NCBI RefSeq assembly: GCF_024296685.1
Contig: NZ_CP100763.1
Span: forward strand, 1,736,001-1,800,000
DNA from: Natrinema marinum
GTDB lineage: Archaea; Halobacteriota; Halobacteria; Halobacteriales; Natrialbaceae
Reading direction: 5' to 3'
DNA: 64,000 nucleotides
Below the pieces are notes generated by a model that was not told the DNA's origin, ran no database searches, and saw nothing but the letters and a program-made list of their open reading frames with translations. The position numbers were made by a program, and so were the translations under genes. Position 1 is the first letter of the stretch; each line of letters starts with the position of its first letter. Positions 7,967 to 16,559 of the stretch are shown in pieces.

Positions 7967-8944
7967 TCAGGCCGGTGCGGCCGTATCCGAGGCCTCGAGA
8001 AGTTCCTTGTACCGGTTGCGGATGGTCACTTCGGAGATGCTGGCGACTTCGCTGACCTCGTTCTGAGTGACCTTCTCGTTGGTCAGCAAGGCGGCGGCGT
8101 AGACCGCGGCCGCGGCGAGGCCGACAGGCGATTTGCCGCTGTGGACGCCCTCCTGGCGGGCCGACTCGAGCAGTTCGCGCGCCATGCGTTCGGTCTCGTC
8201 GGAGAGGTCGAGATCGCTGACGAACCGCGGCACGTAGTGTTCGGGGTCGGCCGGCTTGACCTCGAGGCCGAGTTCCCGGATGATGTAGCGGTAGGTCCGA
8301 GTCAGTTCCATCTTCTCGACGCGGGAGACCGCCGAGATCTCGTCGAGGCTGCGCGGGGTGCCGGCCTGACGGGCGGCGGCGTACAGCGACGCCGTCGCGA
8401 CGCCCTCGATCGACCGGCCCGGGAGAAGATCCTCCTCGAGCGCGCGTCGATAGATGACCGAGGCGGTCTCGCGGACGTTCTCGGGGAGACCGAGCGCGGA
8501 GGCCATACGGTCGATCTCGCCGAGCGCCTGCTTGAGGTTGCGCTCCTTCGAGTCGCGAGTGCGGAAGCGCTCGTTCCAGGTGCGGAGGCGCTGCATCTTC
8601 TGGCGCTGGCGACTCGAGAGCGCGCGGCCATAGGCGTCTTTGTCCTGCCAGCCGATGTTCGTCGAGAGTCCCTGGTCGTGCATCATGTTCGTCGTCGGTG
8701 CGCCGACGCGGGACTTCTCGTCCTTCTCGGCGGCGTCGAACGCCCGCCACTCGGGGCCGCGGTCGATCTCGTCTTCCTCGACGACGAGGCCGCAGTCTTC
8801 ACAGACCGTCTCGGCGTGTTCGTCGTCGGAGACCAGTCGGCCACCACACTCGGGGCAGTGCTCTCGCTCGTCGGATACCGAAGTTTCCGCCTCGTTTTCG
8901 GTCTCGCGTTCGTTCGTATAGGTTCGGATGCTGGTATCTGTCAT
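7967..8944 (-). CDS. tfb: transcription initiation factor IIB (TFB)
   Basis: 325 residues. TFB bridges TBP on the TATA box with RNA polymerase and reads the BRE. The N-terminal zinc ribbon has Cys30, Cys33, Cys48 and Cys51 (CPECGG / CEDCG), then the B-finger/reader region GPEWRAFDAAEKDEKSRVG, then two cyclin-like repeats (about 120-215 and 220-315) ending in the helix-turn-helix EVSEVASISEVTIRNRYKEL. Haloarchaea carry several tfb paralogs; this one has a full-length canonical layout. Its own promoter has a good BRE/TATA pair at 9033-9048. Confidence 0.97.
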   Translation of the reverse strand: MTDTSIRTYTNERETENEAETSVSDEREHCPECGGRLVSDDEHAETVCEDCGLVVEEDEIDRGPEWRAFDAAEKDEKSRVGAPTTNMMHDQGLSTNIGWQDKDAYGRALSSRQRQKMQRLRTWNERFRTRDSKERNLKQALGEIDRMASALGLPENVRETASVIYRRALEEDLLPGRSIEGVATASLYAAARQAGTPRSLDEISAVSRVEKMELTRTYRYIIRELGLEVKPADPEHYVPRFVSDLDLSDETERMARELLESARQEGVHSGKSPVGLAAAAVYAAALLTNEKVTQNEVSEVASISEVTIRNRYKELLEASDTAAPA

Positions 8945-9032
8945 GGTGGATCGGGTGGGTTACTCGGGGCTTCCGGGTGGGGTAACCAGAAGAAACCCGG
9001 ACGCCTCAGCTAACATATGGTAAGACCGTAAC

Positions 9033-9048
9033 GCATATAAGTGTTTCG
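9033..9048 (-). promoter_or_regulatory. BRE/TATA promoter of tfb
   Basis: The minus strand reads CGAAACACTTATATGC: a purine-rich BRE directly before TTATAT. It lies about 95 bases before the tfb start, so the transcript would carry a leader of about 65-70 bases, unlike most genes here. Confidence 0.65.
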
Positions 9049-9157
9049 CCTACTTTATAAACTAACTGGAAATCCTGTTTTATAGGTTCCGGTTACATAG
9101 TGATTAATCGTTCGGGATGGCGGAGTCGAGCGGTGTGGTTTCGCTACCGGGAATCCG

Positions 9158-9445
9158 TTACTCGACGGTAAAGAGGTGACCCTCGGTCGGCACGTCGAAC
9201 AGTCCGACGCGGGCGCCCGCATCGAGCCACGCGTGACCGTAGGAAAACGACGCCAGCGCGTTGACGAGGTCCTCCTGGTCACGAAAGTGGTTCCCGTCCT
9301 CGAGATAGGACGCCGCCATCTCGTAGCAGTCGGCGGCCGCCTCAGCCATCGGCGTCCCGTCGGGCGGCGCGACCGTCGCCTCCTCGAGCGCCTCCGCGAG
9401 CAATACACCGTAGCGATCCGTCTTCTCCTCGAGATCGGCAGCCAT
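9158..9445 (-). CDS. DUF357 family protein
   Basis: 95 residues starting MAADLEEKTDRYGVLLAEAL. It matches the archaeal DUF357 helical family: a conserved AADCYEMAASYLEDGNHF stretch, then ALASFSYGHAWLDAGAR, which is the usual C-terminal signature. Function unknown. The start at 9445 was chosen because codons upstream are atypical and the family begins here. It is divergent from the DUF389 gene across about 270 bases. Confidence 0.85.
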   Translation of the reverse strand: MAADLEEKTDRYGVLLAEALEEATVAPPDGTPMAEAAADCYEMAASYLEDGNHFRDQEDLVNALASFSYGHAWLDAGARVGLFDVPTEGHLFTVE

Positions 9446-9719
9446 AGTTGCAGGTCGTCGCTCGCAGTCGTAAGTGCGTCGTCTCGGTGAGTACCGCCAC
9501 GAGCATCGCACCCTTCGCCGGAACTCCACAATCCGCCGTTTCCGGCCGGACGGTCGCGGTACTCGAGGAAGTTCTCTCCACGACCGGCCGCTGGAGCCGA
9601 TCGTGCATCAAGCCATTACCGATCGACCCGCCGGTTCGGCCGGACGGGGGGATCAGTACCGACGGGGGACGGTGGTAGCCACCGCATAGATTTCAATCAG
9701 CGTCGCCTCTCGGCTCTCA

Positions 9720-11024
9720 GTGCGTCTCATTCAGGTGTTCGTCCCAGTCGCCGTGCGAGACGAGGCGCTCCGCGTTCTCGAGCGCGAGGACCTCGACTAC
9801 GTCCGGACCGACGAGCACAGTGACGGGACCGACGGCGAACTCGTCGCGTTCCCGGTGCCACCTCAGGCCGTCGACACCGTCCTGTCGTCGCTGCGCGAGG
9901 CCGGCGTCGAGGACGATTTCGTCGTCGTCTCCTCGCTCGAGACCGCTCGAACCCCGCGAATCGAGGAACTCGAGGAGCGGTACGTCAACGGCAGCGAGGA
10001 AGACGACAGCGTCGCCCGCGAGGAGATACGCACGCGGGCGCTGAACATGACGCCTGGGCGGCTCACCTACTACGCGATGACCGTTCTGAGCGCGCTCGTC
10101 GCGACGGCGGGGCTCCTGCTCGACTCGCCGGCGATCGTCGTGGGGTCGATGGTGATCGCCCCGCAGGTCAGCGCTGCCCTCACGGGGACCGTCGGGCTTG
10201 TTCTCGAGGACCGAGCTATGATCCGAAGCGGACTCTCGTCGCTGGCGCTCGGACTCGCCGTCGCGATCGCCACCGCTTTCGCGTTCGCCTGGCTGATCCG
10301 GTTCAGCGGCGTCGTCCCCTCGACCGTCGATATCACCGCCATCGCACAGGTCCAACACCGGATATCGCCGGGCCTGCTCGCGCTCGTCGTCGGCGTCTGT
10401 GCCGGGGCCGCGGGCGCGTTCGGTCTCGCCACGGCGATCCCCGTCTCGCTGGTCGGCGTGATGATCGCCGTCGCGCTGATCCCGGCCGCGGCCGCGGTGG
10501 GTATCGGGCTCGCCTGGGGCCACGCACCCGTCGCGCTCGGCGCCTTCGTTCTGGTCGCGGTCAACGCCGCCTCGGTCCTCCTCGCGGGAATCGCCGTGTT
10601 CTGGTACTTCGGCTACCGGCCCGAAGGCTGGACTACCGGAACGCTCCGCGGGAACGTCTCCAGAGACCGGATCGGTACGTTCGCCGTCGTCTTCGCTCTC
10701 GGTGCGGTCGTCGTCGCCGGCTCCGGCGTCGTCCTCGGCCAGCACGTTGCCTTCGAGAACGAGGTCAACGAGGGGGTCAGGACCGTCCTGAGCAGCGGGG
10801 AGTACGACGACCTCGAACTGGTCGAGGTTCGCACCGAGTTCAACGACGGCGGTCTCGTCACCGACGAGACGAGAGTCGCGGTCGTCGTCCAGCGACCCGC
10901 GGACCGACCCTATCCACGGCTCGCGAACACGCTCGAGACGGCCCTCGAGACCCGAACGGAGAGATCGGTAACGGTCACGGTCGAGTTCGTCGAGGGAGCA
11001 ACGACCGACGGCTCGTCACAGTAA
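9720..11024 (+). CDS. DUF389 / TIGR00341 family membrane protein
   Basis: 434 residues with a GTG start. A cytoplasmic N-terminal domain (1-110; MRLIQVFVPV...) is followed by at least six hydrophobic segments (about 115-330) with SPAIVVGSMVIAPQVSAAL, the best conserved part of DUF389, and a C-terminal soluble domain (350-434). The family is common in archaea and cyanobacteria; its transport or signalling role is not known. An AT-rich patch near 9683-9697 could be its promoter. Confidence 0.88.
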   Translation: MRLIQVFVPVAVRDEALRVLEREDLDYVRTDEHSDGTDGELVAFPVPPQAVDTVLSSLREAGVEDDFVVVSSLETARTPRIEELEERYVNGSEEDDSVAREEIRTRALNMTPGRLTYYAMTVLSALVATAGLLLDSPAIVVGSMVIAPQVSAALTGTVGLVLEDRAMIRSGLSSLALGLAVAIATAFAFAWLIRFSGVVPSTVDITAIAQVQHRISPGLLALVVGVCAGAAGAFGLATAIPVSLVGVMIAVALIPAAAAVGIGLAWGHAPVALGAFVLVAVNAASVLLAGIAVFWYFGYRPEGWTTGTLRGNVSRDRIGTFAVVFALGAVVVAGSGVVLGQHVAFENEVNEGVRTVLSSGEYDDLELVEVRTEFNDGGLVTDETRVAVVVQRPADRPYPRLANTLETALETRTERSVTVTVEFVEGATTDGSSQ

Positions 11025-11051
11025 GAGGGAGGCGTTGCTGAGAACGCAATC

Positions 11052-11059
11052 GGTTTAGG
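11052..11059 (+). promoter_or_regulatory. TATA-like box of the glutaredoxin-thioredoxin reductase gene
   Basis: GGTTTAGG is centred 26 bases before the ATG at 11082, the spacing of a leaderless haloarchaeal transcript. A weak GCGTT/AACGC inverted repeat (11032-11047) just before it could end the DUF389 transcript. Confidence 0.5.
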
Positions 11060-11081
11060 CGTTCTATCCCAACCAAGAGAC

Positions 11082-12458
11082 ATGAGCGACCAGCCGCGCG
11101 TCGAGATCTATACCAAGGAGGATTGCCCCTACTGCGAGAAGGCCAAGGACCTCTTCGACAGCAAGGGCGTCGAGTACGAGACGTACAACGTCACCGGCGA
11201 CGACGACCTCTTCGAGGAGATGGTCGAGCGCGCAGACGGCCGCAAAACCGCACCCGAGGTATTCATCGACGACGAACTGATCGGCGGCTGGGACGACACG
11301 AGCGCACTCGATGAAACCGGCGAACTCGACGATAAGCTCGGTATCGCGAGCGATGAGAGCGACGATATCGTCGAACATCGCAAACTCATCATCGCCGGCA
11401 CCGGTATCGCCGGACTCACCGCGGCGATCTACGCCGGCCGGTCGAACAACGAGCCGCTCGTCATCGAGGGCGACGAGCCCGGCGGACAGCTCACCCTGAC
11501 CACCGACGTGGCTAACTACCCCGGCTTCCCCGACGGGATCGGCGGCCCAGAGCTCGTCAACAACATGAAAGAGCAGGCCAAACAGTTCGGCGCGGAGCTC
11601 AAAAACGGTATCATCGAATCCGTCGAGCGCGTCGAACAAGGCTCGACTGCGAACCGGAACGCGTCGCACTCCGGTGGCAACTCGAGTCAGCCGTTCCGGG
11701 TCGAGTTCACCAATGGGGATGTCTACACTGCCGACGCCGTCATCGCCGCCTCAGGGGCCAGCGCCCGCACGCTCGGCGTCCCCGGCGAGGACGAACTCAT
11801 GGGCTACGGCCTCTCGACGTGTGCGACCTGTGACGGCGCGTTCTTCCGCGGCGAGGACATGCTCGTCGTCGGCGGCGGCGACGCCGCCATGGAGGAAGCG
11901 ACCTTCCTCACGAAGTTCGCCGACACCGTCTATCTCGTCCACCGCCGCGAGGAGTTCCGCGCCGAGGACTACTGGATCGACCGCGTTCACGAGAAAGTCG
12001 AGGAAGGCGAGATCGAGATCATGAAAAACACCGAACTGATCGAGATCCACGGCTCTCAGGAGGGCGGCGTCGACCACGTCACCCTCGTCGAGAACGACGA
12101 GGGCCATCCCACCGACCGCCTCGACGACCCCGAAACCGAGGAGTTCGACTTCGACGTCGGCGCGGTTTTCTTCGCGATCGGCCACACCCCCAACACCGAC
12201 TACCTCGCTGACACCGGCGTTGAGATGGACGACGAGGGGTACCTCAAAACGAAGGGCGGCGACGGCGGCGGCCAGACCGAGACCCACGTTCCCGGCATCT
12301 TCGGCGCCGGCGACGTCGTCGACTACCACTACCAGCAGGCCGTGACTGCGGCCGGGATGGGCTCGAAAGCCGCCCTCGATGCCGACGAATACTTAGAGGA
12401 TCTCGAACGAGCCGACTCGAGCGCCGAAGAAGCCGAGCCGGCCGCGGCCGACGACTGA
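11082..12458 (+). CDS. glutaredoxin-thioredoxin reductase fusion flavoprotein
   Basis: 458 residues. Residues 1-85 are a glutaredoxin fold with active site C15-P-Y-C18 and the TAPEVFIDDELIGGWDD glutathione-site region. Residues 100-445 are a thioredoxin reductase: FAD motif GTGIAGLTAAIYAGR, redox pair C247-A-T-C250, NADPH motif GGGDAAMEEA with HRREEFR near 287 (the HRRxxxR that favours NADPH), and GIFGAGDVVD for FAD. A Ser/Asn-rich insert at 186-203 and an acidic tail are extra. The fusion suggests electrons pass from NAD(P)H through FAD and CATC to the attached glutaredoxin. Haloarchaea use gamma-glutamylcysteine rather than glutathione, so the glutaredoxin partner is uncertain. Confidence 0.92.
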   Translation: MSDQPRVEIYTKEDCPYCEKAKDLFDSKGVEYETYNVTGDDDLFEEMVERADGRKTAPEVFIDDELIGGWDDTSALDETGELDDKLGIASDESDDIVEHRKLIIAGTGIAGLTAAIYAGRSNNEPLVIEGDEPGGQLTLTTDVANYPGFPDGIGGPELVNNMKEQAKQFGAELKNGIIESVERVEQGSTANRNASHSGGNSSQPFRVEFTNGDVYTADAVIAASGASARTLGVPGEDELMGYGLSTCATCDGAFFRGEDMLVVGGGDAAMEEATFLTKFADTVYLVHRREEFRAEDYWIDRVHEKVEEGEIEIMKNTELIEIHGSQEGGVDHVTLVENDEGHPTDRLDDPETEEFDFDVGAVFFAIGHTPNTDYLADTGVEMDDEGYLKTKGGDGGGQTETHVPGIFGAGDVVDYHYQQAVTAAGMGSKAALDADEYLEDLERADSSAEEAEPAAADD

Positions 12459-12884
12459 GGAAAGGAGACGGTCCCCGCGCAGCACTAATCGAAAGCTCTT
12501 CTGGCAGCTCTTCCGCTTCGATCTGCTCGATCTTTCAACGGTCGCTGGTCCGTACAGCCGCTGCTAACGGTCAATCCGCGCTCGGGTAGTAACCCTCAGC
12601 AGGCCGTCAGTGCGCACCGTTGGGCTTGTCCCTGTGCTGGCCGATCACCACGAACTGGGGAGACGCATCGGCAGACGCCGAGCTGTTCCGAGTCAGCGAC
12701 TCCAGACCGATAGTGTCGCTCGTGCGATCGATCGGTCTCCAGTAGTCAAGCACTCACCGTGGTTACTGCGGTCGCTCGAGGGAGATGTTCATCGGCGACC
12801 GTCGGAACTGAGCGGGATCGATCCGTGCTGAGCCTCGAGTTTCGTATCGAACGGCGAGCGCTGCCGCTCTCCGGTATAGCGTCC
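12459..12884 (+). other. intergenic stretch without a convincing gene
   Basis: About 430 bases lie between two convergent genes. A 73-codon open frame (12610-12831) has Arg/Ser-rich, haloarchaea-atypical content and no promoter or RBS, so I do not call it. Confidence 0.6.
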
Positions 12885-12926
12885 GATAAAAGAAACCGCG
12901 AAAGTTGAGGGCCGGCCGAAGGCCGG
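12885..12926 (-). terminator. csg: hairpin plus T-rich terminator of the S-layer gene
   Basis: Thirteen bases after the stop codon the minus strand forms a perfect 6-bp stem (CCGGCC / GGCCGG, 12912-12926) with a TTC loop, followed by a T-rich stretch (TTTCTTTTAT, 12885-12894). It is the clearest terminator in the window and suits a very highly expressed gene. Confidence 0.7.
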
Positions 12927-12938
12927 TGGTTCTATGGC

Positions 12939-15275
12939 TTAGTCCTGGCGGCGCAGGGCCAGCATGGCCGCGCCGAGGAGAGCGACGAGAGCGACGCCGA
13001 CACCGAAGCCGGGCGTGCCGGAGCTGCCGGAGTCACCGTCATCGCCACCGGAGTCGCCACCGGAGTCGGAGCTGCCGGAGTCGCTACCGGAGTCCGAGCC
13101 GCTGTCGCCACCGGAGTCGGAGCTGCCGGAGTCACTACCGGAGTCGCCATCAGCCTTCTCGACGGTGACGGTACCGGAGTCGGACTGGTCACCAGCGTGG
13201 ACCTCCCACGTGATGTCGCCCGTGGCGCTCGTGTTGATCTCGAAGCTGTCGGTGTGCTCGCCACCGGCCTCGAGCTCGAGCGTCTGGCTGTCGACTTCCT
13301 CGCCGTTGATCGTGACGTGGTAGTCGACGGACTCGCTGGAGTCACCAGTGTTGCTGACGCTCACGTCGAGCGAGGCGTCAGCGCCCTTCTCGACGGTCGC
13401 GGGGGCGTCGCCGGAGACTTCGATCGTGGTCTCGGGCTGGTCGCCACTCTCGACGACGACACCGCTAGACTGAGCCTTCTCGCCAGCAGCGGAGATGCGG
13501 ACCGTCTTGATCTCCTCGCCGGCGCTCCGGTCACTGAAGTCGAACGTGGCCGAGATCATGCCGTCCGCGTCGACGGTGGTCTGGTGCTCGTAGACCTGGG
13601 TCTGGAAGCGGATGTAGTAGCTGGCTTCCGTGCCAGGTGCAAGGTTCGTGTCAGCGCTGACCTGAGACTCGGCGCTGTTCGAGACCTGCAGCTGGTCGTC
13701 CTCGGTGAACTGACCGTTCAGTTCAACGTTAGGCGCTTCGACATCGACGTTCGTGTCGACGCTCTGGACATCGTCACTGCTGTCGATGTACTCGTTGCTT
13801 TCGTTGATCTTGAACTCGGCGTTCCACTGCTGAGCCTCCTCCATCGACACGTTGCCGTTGTCAGTGTTGAAGATCACGTAGAACGTCTCGTTCTCGGCGT
13901 CCTGGTGGATCTGGTAGTCACTGGTGTGGAGGTCAGTGAGGTTGAACTGATTACTCTGTCCGAACGGGCCAACGTTCTGCTGCTCGTAGATGAGACGGAG
14001 ACCCTGATTGTTGTTCAGGGCGTCGTTGGTCGTCAGGTAGCCGTAAACACCGGATGCCTCAACCTGCGTGATCAGGTAGTCACCGTCTGCGACGGTGTCA
14101 TCCTGGGTCGCCGAGTCGAGGAAGTCCGCAGCATCGTCGCTGATGCTGAGGTCAGATGGTGCAACGTGCGTCTTGATCGAGTCAGTCGACCGCTCGTTGA
14201 GGATCAGCACTGCAGCGTCCGTGACGTCCGCGTCGCCCTGATTGAGATAGGCCTCAACATCGTACTCGACTGCTGGCAGCGGCGCGTTACCACTGAGCTG
14301 GTCAACATCGACTTCGCTGTCAGCCTGCGTTGCGATGACTTCACCTTCGCTGTCGAGGACTTTCACGTCTCCGTTGTACGTGTTAACGACGACAGTTACG
14401 TCCTCTTCTTCGATGCTGCTGAGCGTAATGTTGCCGACGAGAGTGTCCTCGTGCTTGATCTGGAGGAATGCGCCGTTGGTGGCGGTGAGGTCGATACCGA
14501 CCTCAACGTTGTCTCCAGTGACGCCCGTGTAGGTCGTCTTATCGAAGGAGACATCCTCACTAACCGAATTCTCGACGGTGACGGTGGCGGTGTCCTCGGC
14601 CGTCGTATCGGTCACGTCGAACGTGAACGTGTAGTTACCGAGGTCCTGGTCACTAGCGAAGGACGCAGTGAGGTCCTGATCGGGGTTGAGACCACTGAGC
14701 AGGACTGCGCCGTCGTTTGCTTCACCTTCGGCCGAGCTCCCGAAGATGTTACCGAGTTCGTCCTCAGTGAGATCCTCGCCCTCGTACGTACCGGTCACGG
14801 AGACGTTGGTGTCGCCGTCCGGACGAGGCGCGTCGCTCACGTCGTCGTATTCGAGGGTAGCGCTGTCACCCTGTCGGGCGGAGTCACTCGAGAACTCGGT
14901 GGAGATCTCGTGGGTGTTGATCCAGAAGGATCCGGTTTCATACCCATCACTCTTGATGTAGTATCGGCCTTCGCTGAGAGAGCTCGTGTCGAGCATCGCC
15001 GTGTTGGCGGTGCTGTTGACACGAATGCTCTGGACGCTTTCGCCGTTCTGCATCAGGTCAGCGGGCGAACTGATGTTCGTGATTTTCACCTGCTGTCCGA
15101 CCCAGGTATCATTTCCAGCAATATTACCCACGTCGAGCGTTGCATCTGCCTCTGAATGTGATGCTGCTGCCGCACCGCCCGCGAACGCCGCGGACATGGC
15201 AACAACAGAGAGGACCATAAGCGCTGCCAGGACGACTGCACGTCCTTTCTCGCGATAGGTCGTTTCGTTTGTCAT
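12939..15275 (-). CDS. csg: S-layer-type surface glycoprotein with PGF-CTERM anchor
   Basis: 778 residues. The N-terminus MTNETTYREKGRAVVLAAL followed by SVVAMSAAFAGGAAAA is the characteristic haloarchaeal surface-glycoprotein signal peptide. A long beta-rich extracellular region (about 38-690) has roughly eleven N-x-S/T sequons (NDT, NIS, NST, NVS, NYT, NIT, NLT, NET, NVS, NES, NTS). A CARDB-like domain follows at about 640-715, then a Ser/Gly/Asp spacer (about 715-750, a site for O-glycans in such proteins) and PGF-CTERM: GTPGFGVGVALVALLGA then Arg/Asp. Archaeosortase A is expected to cut there and attach a lipid. The length and parts fit the major S-layer protein, though some species hold several paralogs. 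Likely acceptor for glycans of the kind made at 40-61 kb. Confidence 0.92.
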   Translation of the reverse strand: MTNETTYREKGRAVVLAALMVLSVVAMSAAFAGGAAAASHSEADATLDVGNIAGNDTWVGQQVKITNISSPADLMQNGESVQSIRVNSTANTAMLDTSSLSEGRYYIKSDGYETGSFWINTHEISTEFSSDSARQGDSATLEYDDVSDAPRPDGDTNVSVTGTYEGEDLTEDELGNIFGSSAEGEANDGAVLLSGLNPDQDLTASFASDQDLGNYTFTFDVTDTTAEDTATVTVENSVSEDVSFDKTTYTGVTGDNVEVGIDLTATNGAFLQIKHEDTLVGNITLSSIEEEDVTVVVNTYNGDVKVLDSEGEVIATQADSEVDVDQLSGNAPLPAVEYDVEAYLNQGDADVTDAAVLILNERSTDSIKTHVAPSDLSISDDAADFLDSATQDDTVADGDYLITQVEASGVYGYLTTNDALNNNQGLRLIYEQQNVGPFGQSNQFNLTDLHTSDYQIHQDAENETFYVIFNTDNGNVSMEEAQQWNAEFKINESNEYIDSSDDVQSVDTNVDVEAPNVELNGQFTEDDQLQVSNSAESQVSADTNLAPGTEASYYIRFQTQVYEHQTTVDADGMISATFDFSDRSAGEEIKTVRISAAGEKAQSSGVVVESGDQPETTIEVSGDAPATVEKGADASLDVSVSNTGDSSESVDYHVTINGEEVDSQTLELEAGGEHTDSFEINTSATGDITWEVHAGDQSDSGTVTVEKADGDSGSDSGSSDSGGDSGSDSGSDSGSSDSGGDSGGDDGDSGSSGTPGFGVGVALVALLGAAMLALRRQD
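13053..13145 (-). repeat. 51-bp imperfect tandem repeat in the Ser/Asp/Gly spacer of csg
   Basis: Units starting at 13053 and 13104 agree at all but one of their first 40 bases. They encode (minus strand) runs of SDSGSSDSGGDSG. Such repeats commonly vary in length between strains. Confidence 0.75.
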
Positions 15276-15810
15276 TTGTTATGTATTAGTTTCGTTTTTC
15301 GATTAGTTAGCGCGCAATTCACCTGGAGAGTGAGCCGACCGCCAGCATCAAACTCCCGAACTGACGGGTAAGCTCACACCGGGTAGGGGTAATCGCTTCT
15401 TTACACAAGTCCGTAATAAGCTTTCTGTATCACTCATTGTCCGCCCGACACGTGGAAACACGGTATTACCGTTCGCCCGAAGCGAGGTAGTGCGTTCTCA
15501 GCGATCTCGTCCCGGTTTGGCTATAGGTTGCGGTAGACCTGTTTTACCGATTCGCTAACGGACAGAACGGCTCCCGTCTCCGATCGCTTGCGCCGCATCA
15601 GGGTGCGGAACACGAAACAGACGCCAGAACAGTTCGATCTCCAGAAAAAACCGACGACCGTTCGTTCGTTGCTGCTTACCCTCGAGCGCCGATCATTCCA
15701 CACTTCCAATCCGTCGTCTCTGTCACCGACCGTCATCCGCACCGCCGAAACTCGTCCGTGAACCCTTTCAAAAGACTGGAACTATATTCGGCGACGCCGC
15801 TCGTTCAGGT
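15276..15810. other. intergenic region upstream of csg
   Basis: About 535 bases separate the divergent csg and carbonic anhydrase genes. It holds the candidate csg promoter and leader. A 73-codon minus-strand frame (15521-15742) lacks haloarchaeal codon bias and is not called. Confidence 0.6.
15413..15427 (-). promoter_or_regulatory. candidate csg promoter with long leader
   Basis: Minus strand CAGAAAGCTTATTAC combines a purine-rich BRE with a TATA-like CTTATTAC about 141 bases before the csg start, predicting a leader of about 115 bases. Long leaders are known for haloarchaeal S-layer genes. Confidence 0.45.
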
Positions 15811-16491
15811 ATGCGACAGGTATTCATCGAGCTGCTCGAGCGCAACGCCGACCACGCCGAGGCCCACCAGTCGGCGTTCGACGACGTACAGGAGTCCCAG
15901 CGGCCGGACGTCGTCACCGTTTGCTGTTCGGACTCGAGAGTACTGCAGGACGCGATGTGGGGAAACGGCGAGCCCGGGCAGATCTTCACGTGCGGGAACA
16001 TCGGCAACCGCGTCGTGCAGCGAACCGAGTCCGGGACGGCGGTCTCGGGCGACGTGCTCTACCCGGTCGCGCATACGGGAACGGAGACGATCGTCGTCGT
16101 CGGCCACACCGGCTGCGGAGCGGTGACGGCGACCTACGATGACCTGATCGAGGGCGTCTCCGAGCCGGCGGGGATCACCCACTGCCTCGAGCTCTTGAAG
16201 CCGCACCTCGAGTCGGGCGTCGACCGGCTTCCCGAGGGCATCGCTCGCGCGGACGCGATCAATCACCTCGTCGAGTACAACGTCGATCGACAGGTCGCGT
16301 TCCTCGAGGAGAGCGACGACGTGCCCGACGGCGTCGACGTCGTCGGCGTCGTGTACGACTTTCAGGACGTATACGGCGGTCGCCGTGGTGAAGTCCACGT
16401 GATCAACGTGAACGGTGAAACCGACCTCGAGGCGCTCCGAGACGAGTACGCGGAGGTGGAGTCGCGGATCGATCGTCTCTGGGAGTACTGA
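15811..16491 (+). CDS. beta-class carbonic anhydrase
   Basis: 226 residues, cytoplasmic. The zinc site is complete: C39-S-D-S-R43 with the Asp/Arg dyad, and H99-T-G-C102-G. It interconverts CO2 and bicarbonate for carboxylation and pH balance. It is convergent with a formate/nitrite-type channel gene only about 70 bases away, so the two are not co-transcribed. Confidence 0.93.
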   Translation: MRQVFIELLERNADHAEAHQSAFDDVQESQRPDVVTVCCSDSRVLQDAMWGNGEPGQIFTCGNIGNRVVQRTESGTAVSGDVLYPVAHTGTETIVVVGHTGCGAVTATYDDLIEGVSEPAGITHCLELLKPHLESGVDRLPEGIARADAINHLVEYNVDRQVAFLEESDDVPDGVDVVGVVYDFQDVYGGRRGEVHVINVNGETDLEALRDEYAEVESRIDRLWEY

Positions 16492-16559
16492 GTCGGCGCT
16501 GTAGGCTCGAGCGGCCGTTTTCTTGCAGCTCTCACTCGCCTCGACCGTCAGAGCAACGC

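Noticed and set aside
12610-12831. 73-codon + strand frame after the reductase fusion gene
   Set aside because: No TATA box or RBS, Arg/Ser/His-rich product and no haloarchaeal codon pattern.
13197-15155. 652-codon open frame on the + strand inside csg
   Set aside because: It is antisense to a clearly coding gene with a signal peptide and PGF-CTERM end; long shadow frames are expected in GC-rich haloarchaeal DNA.
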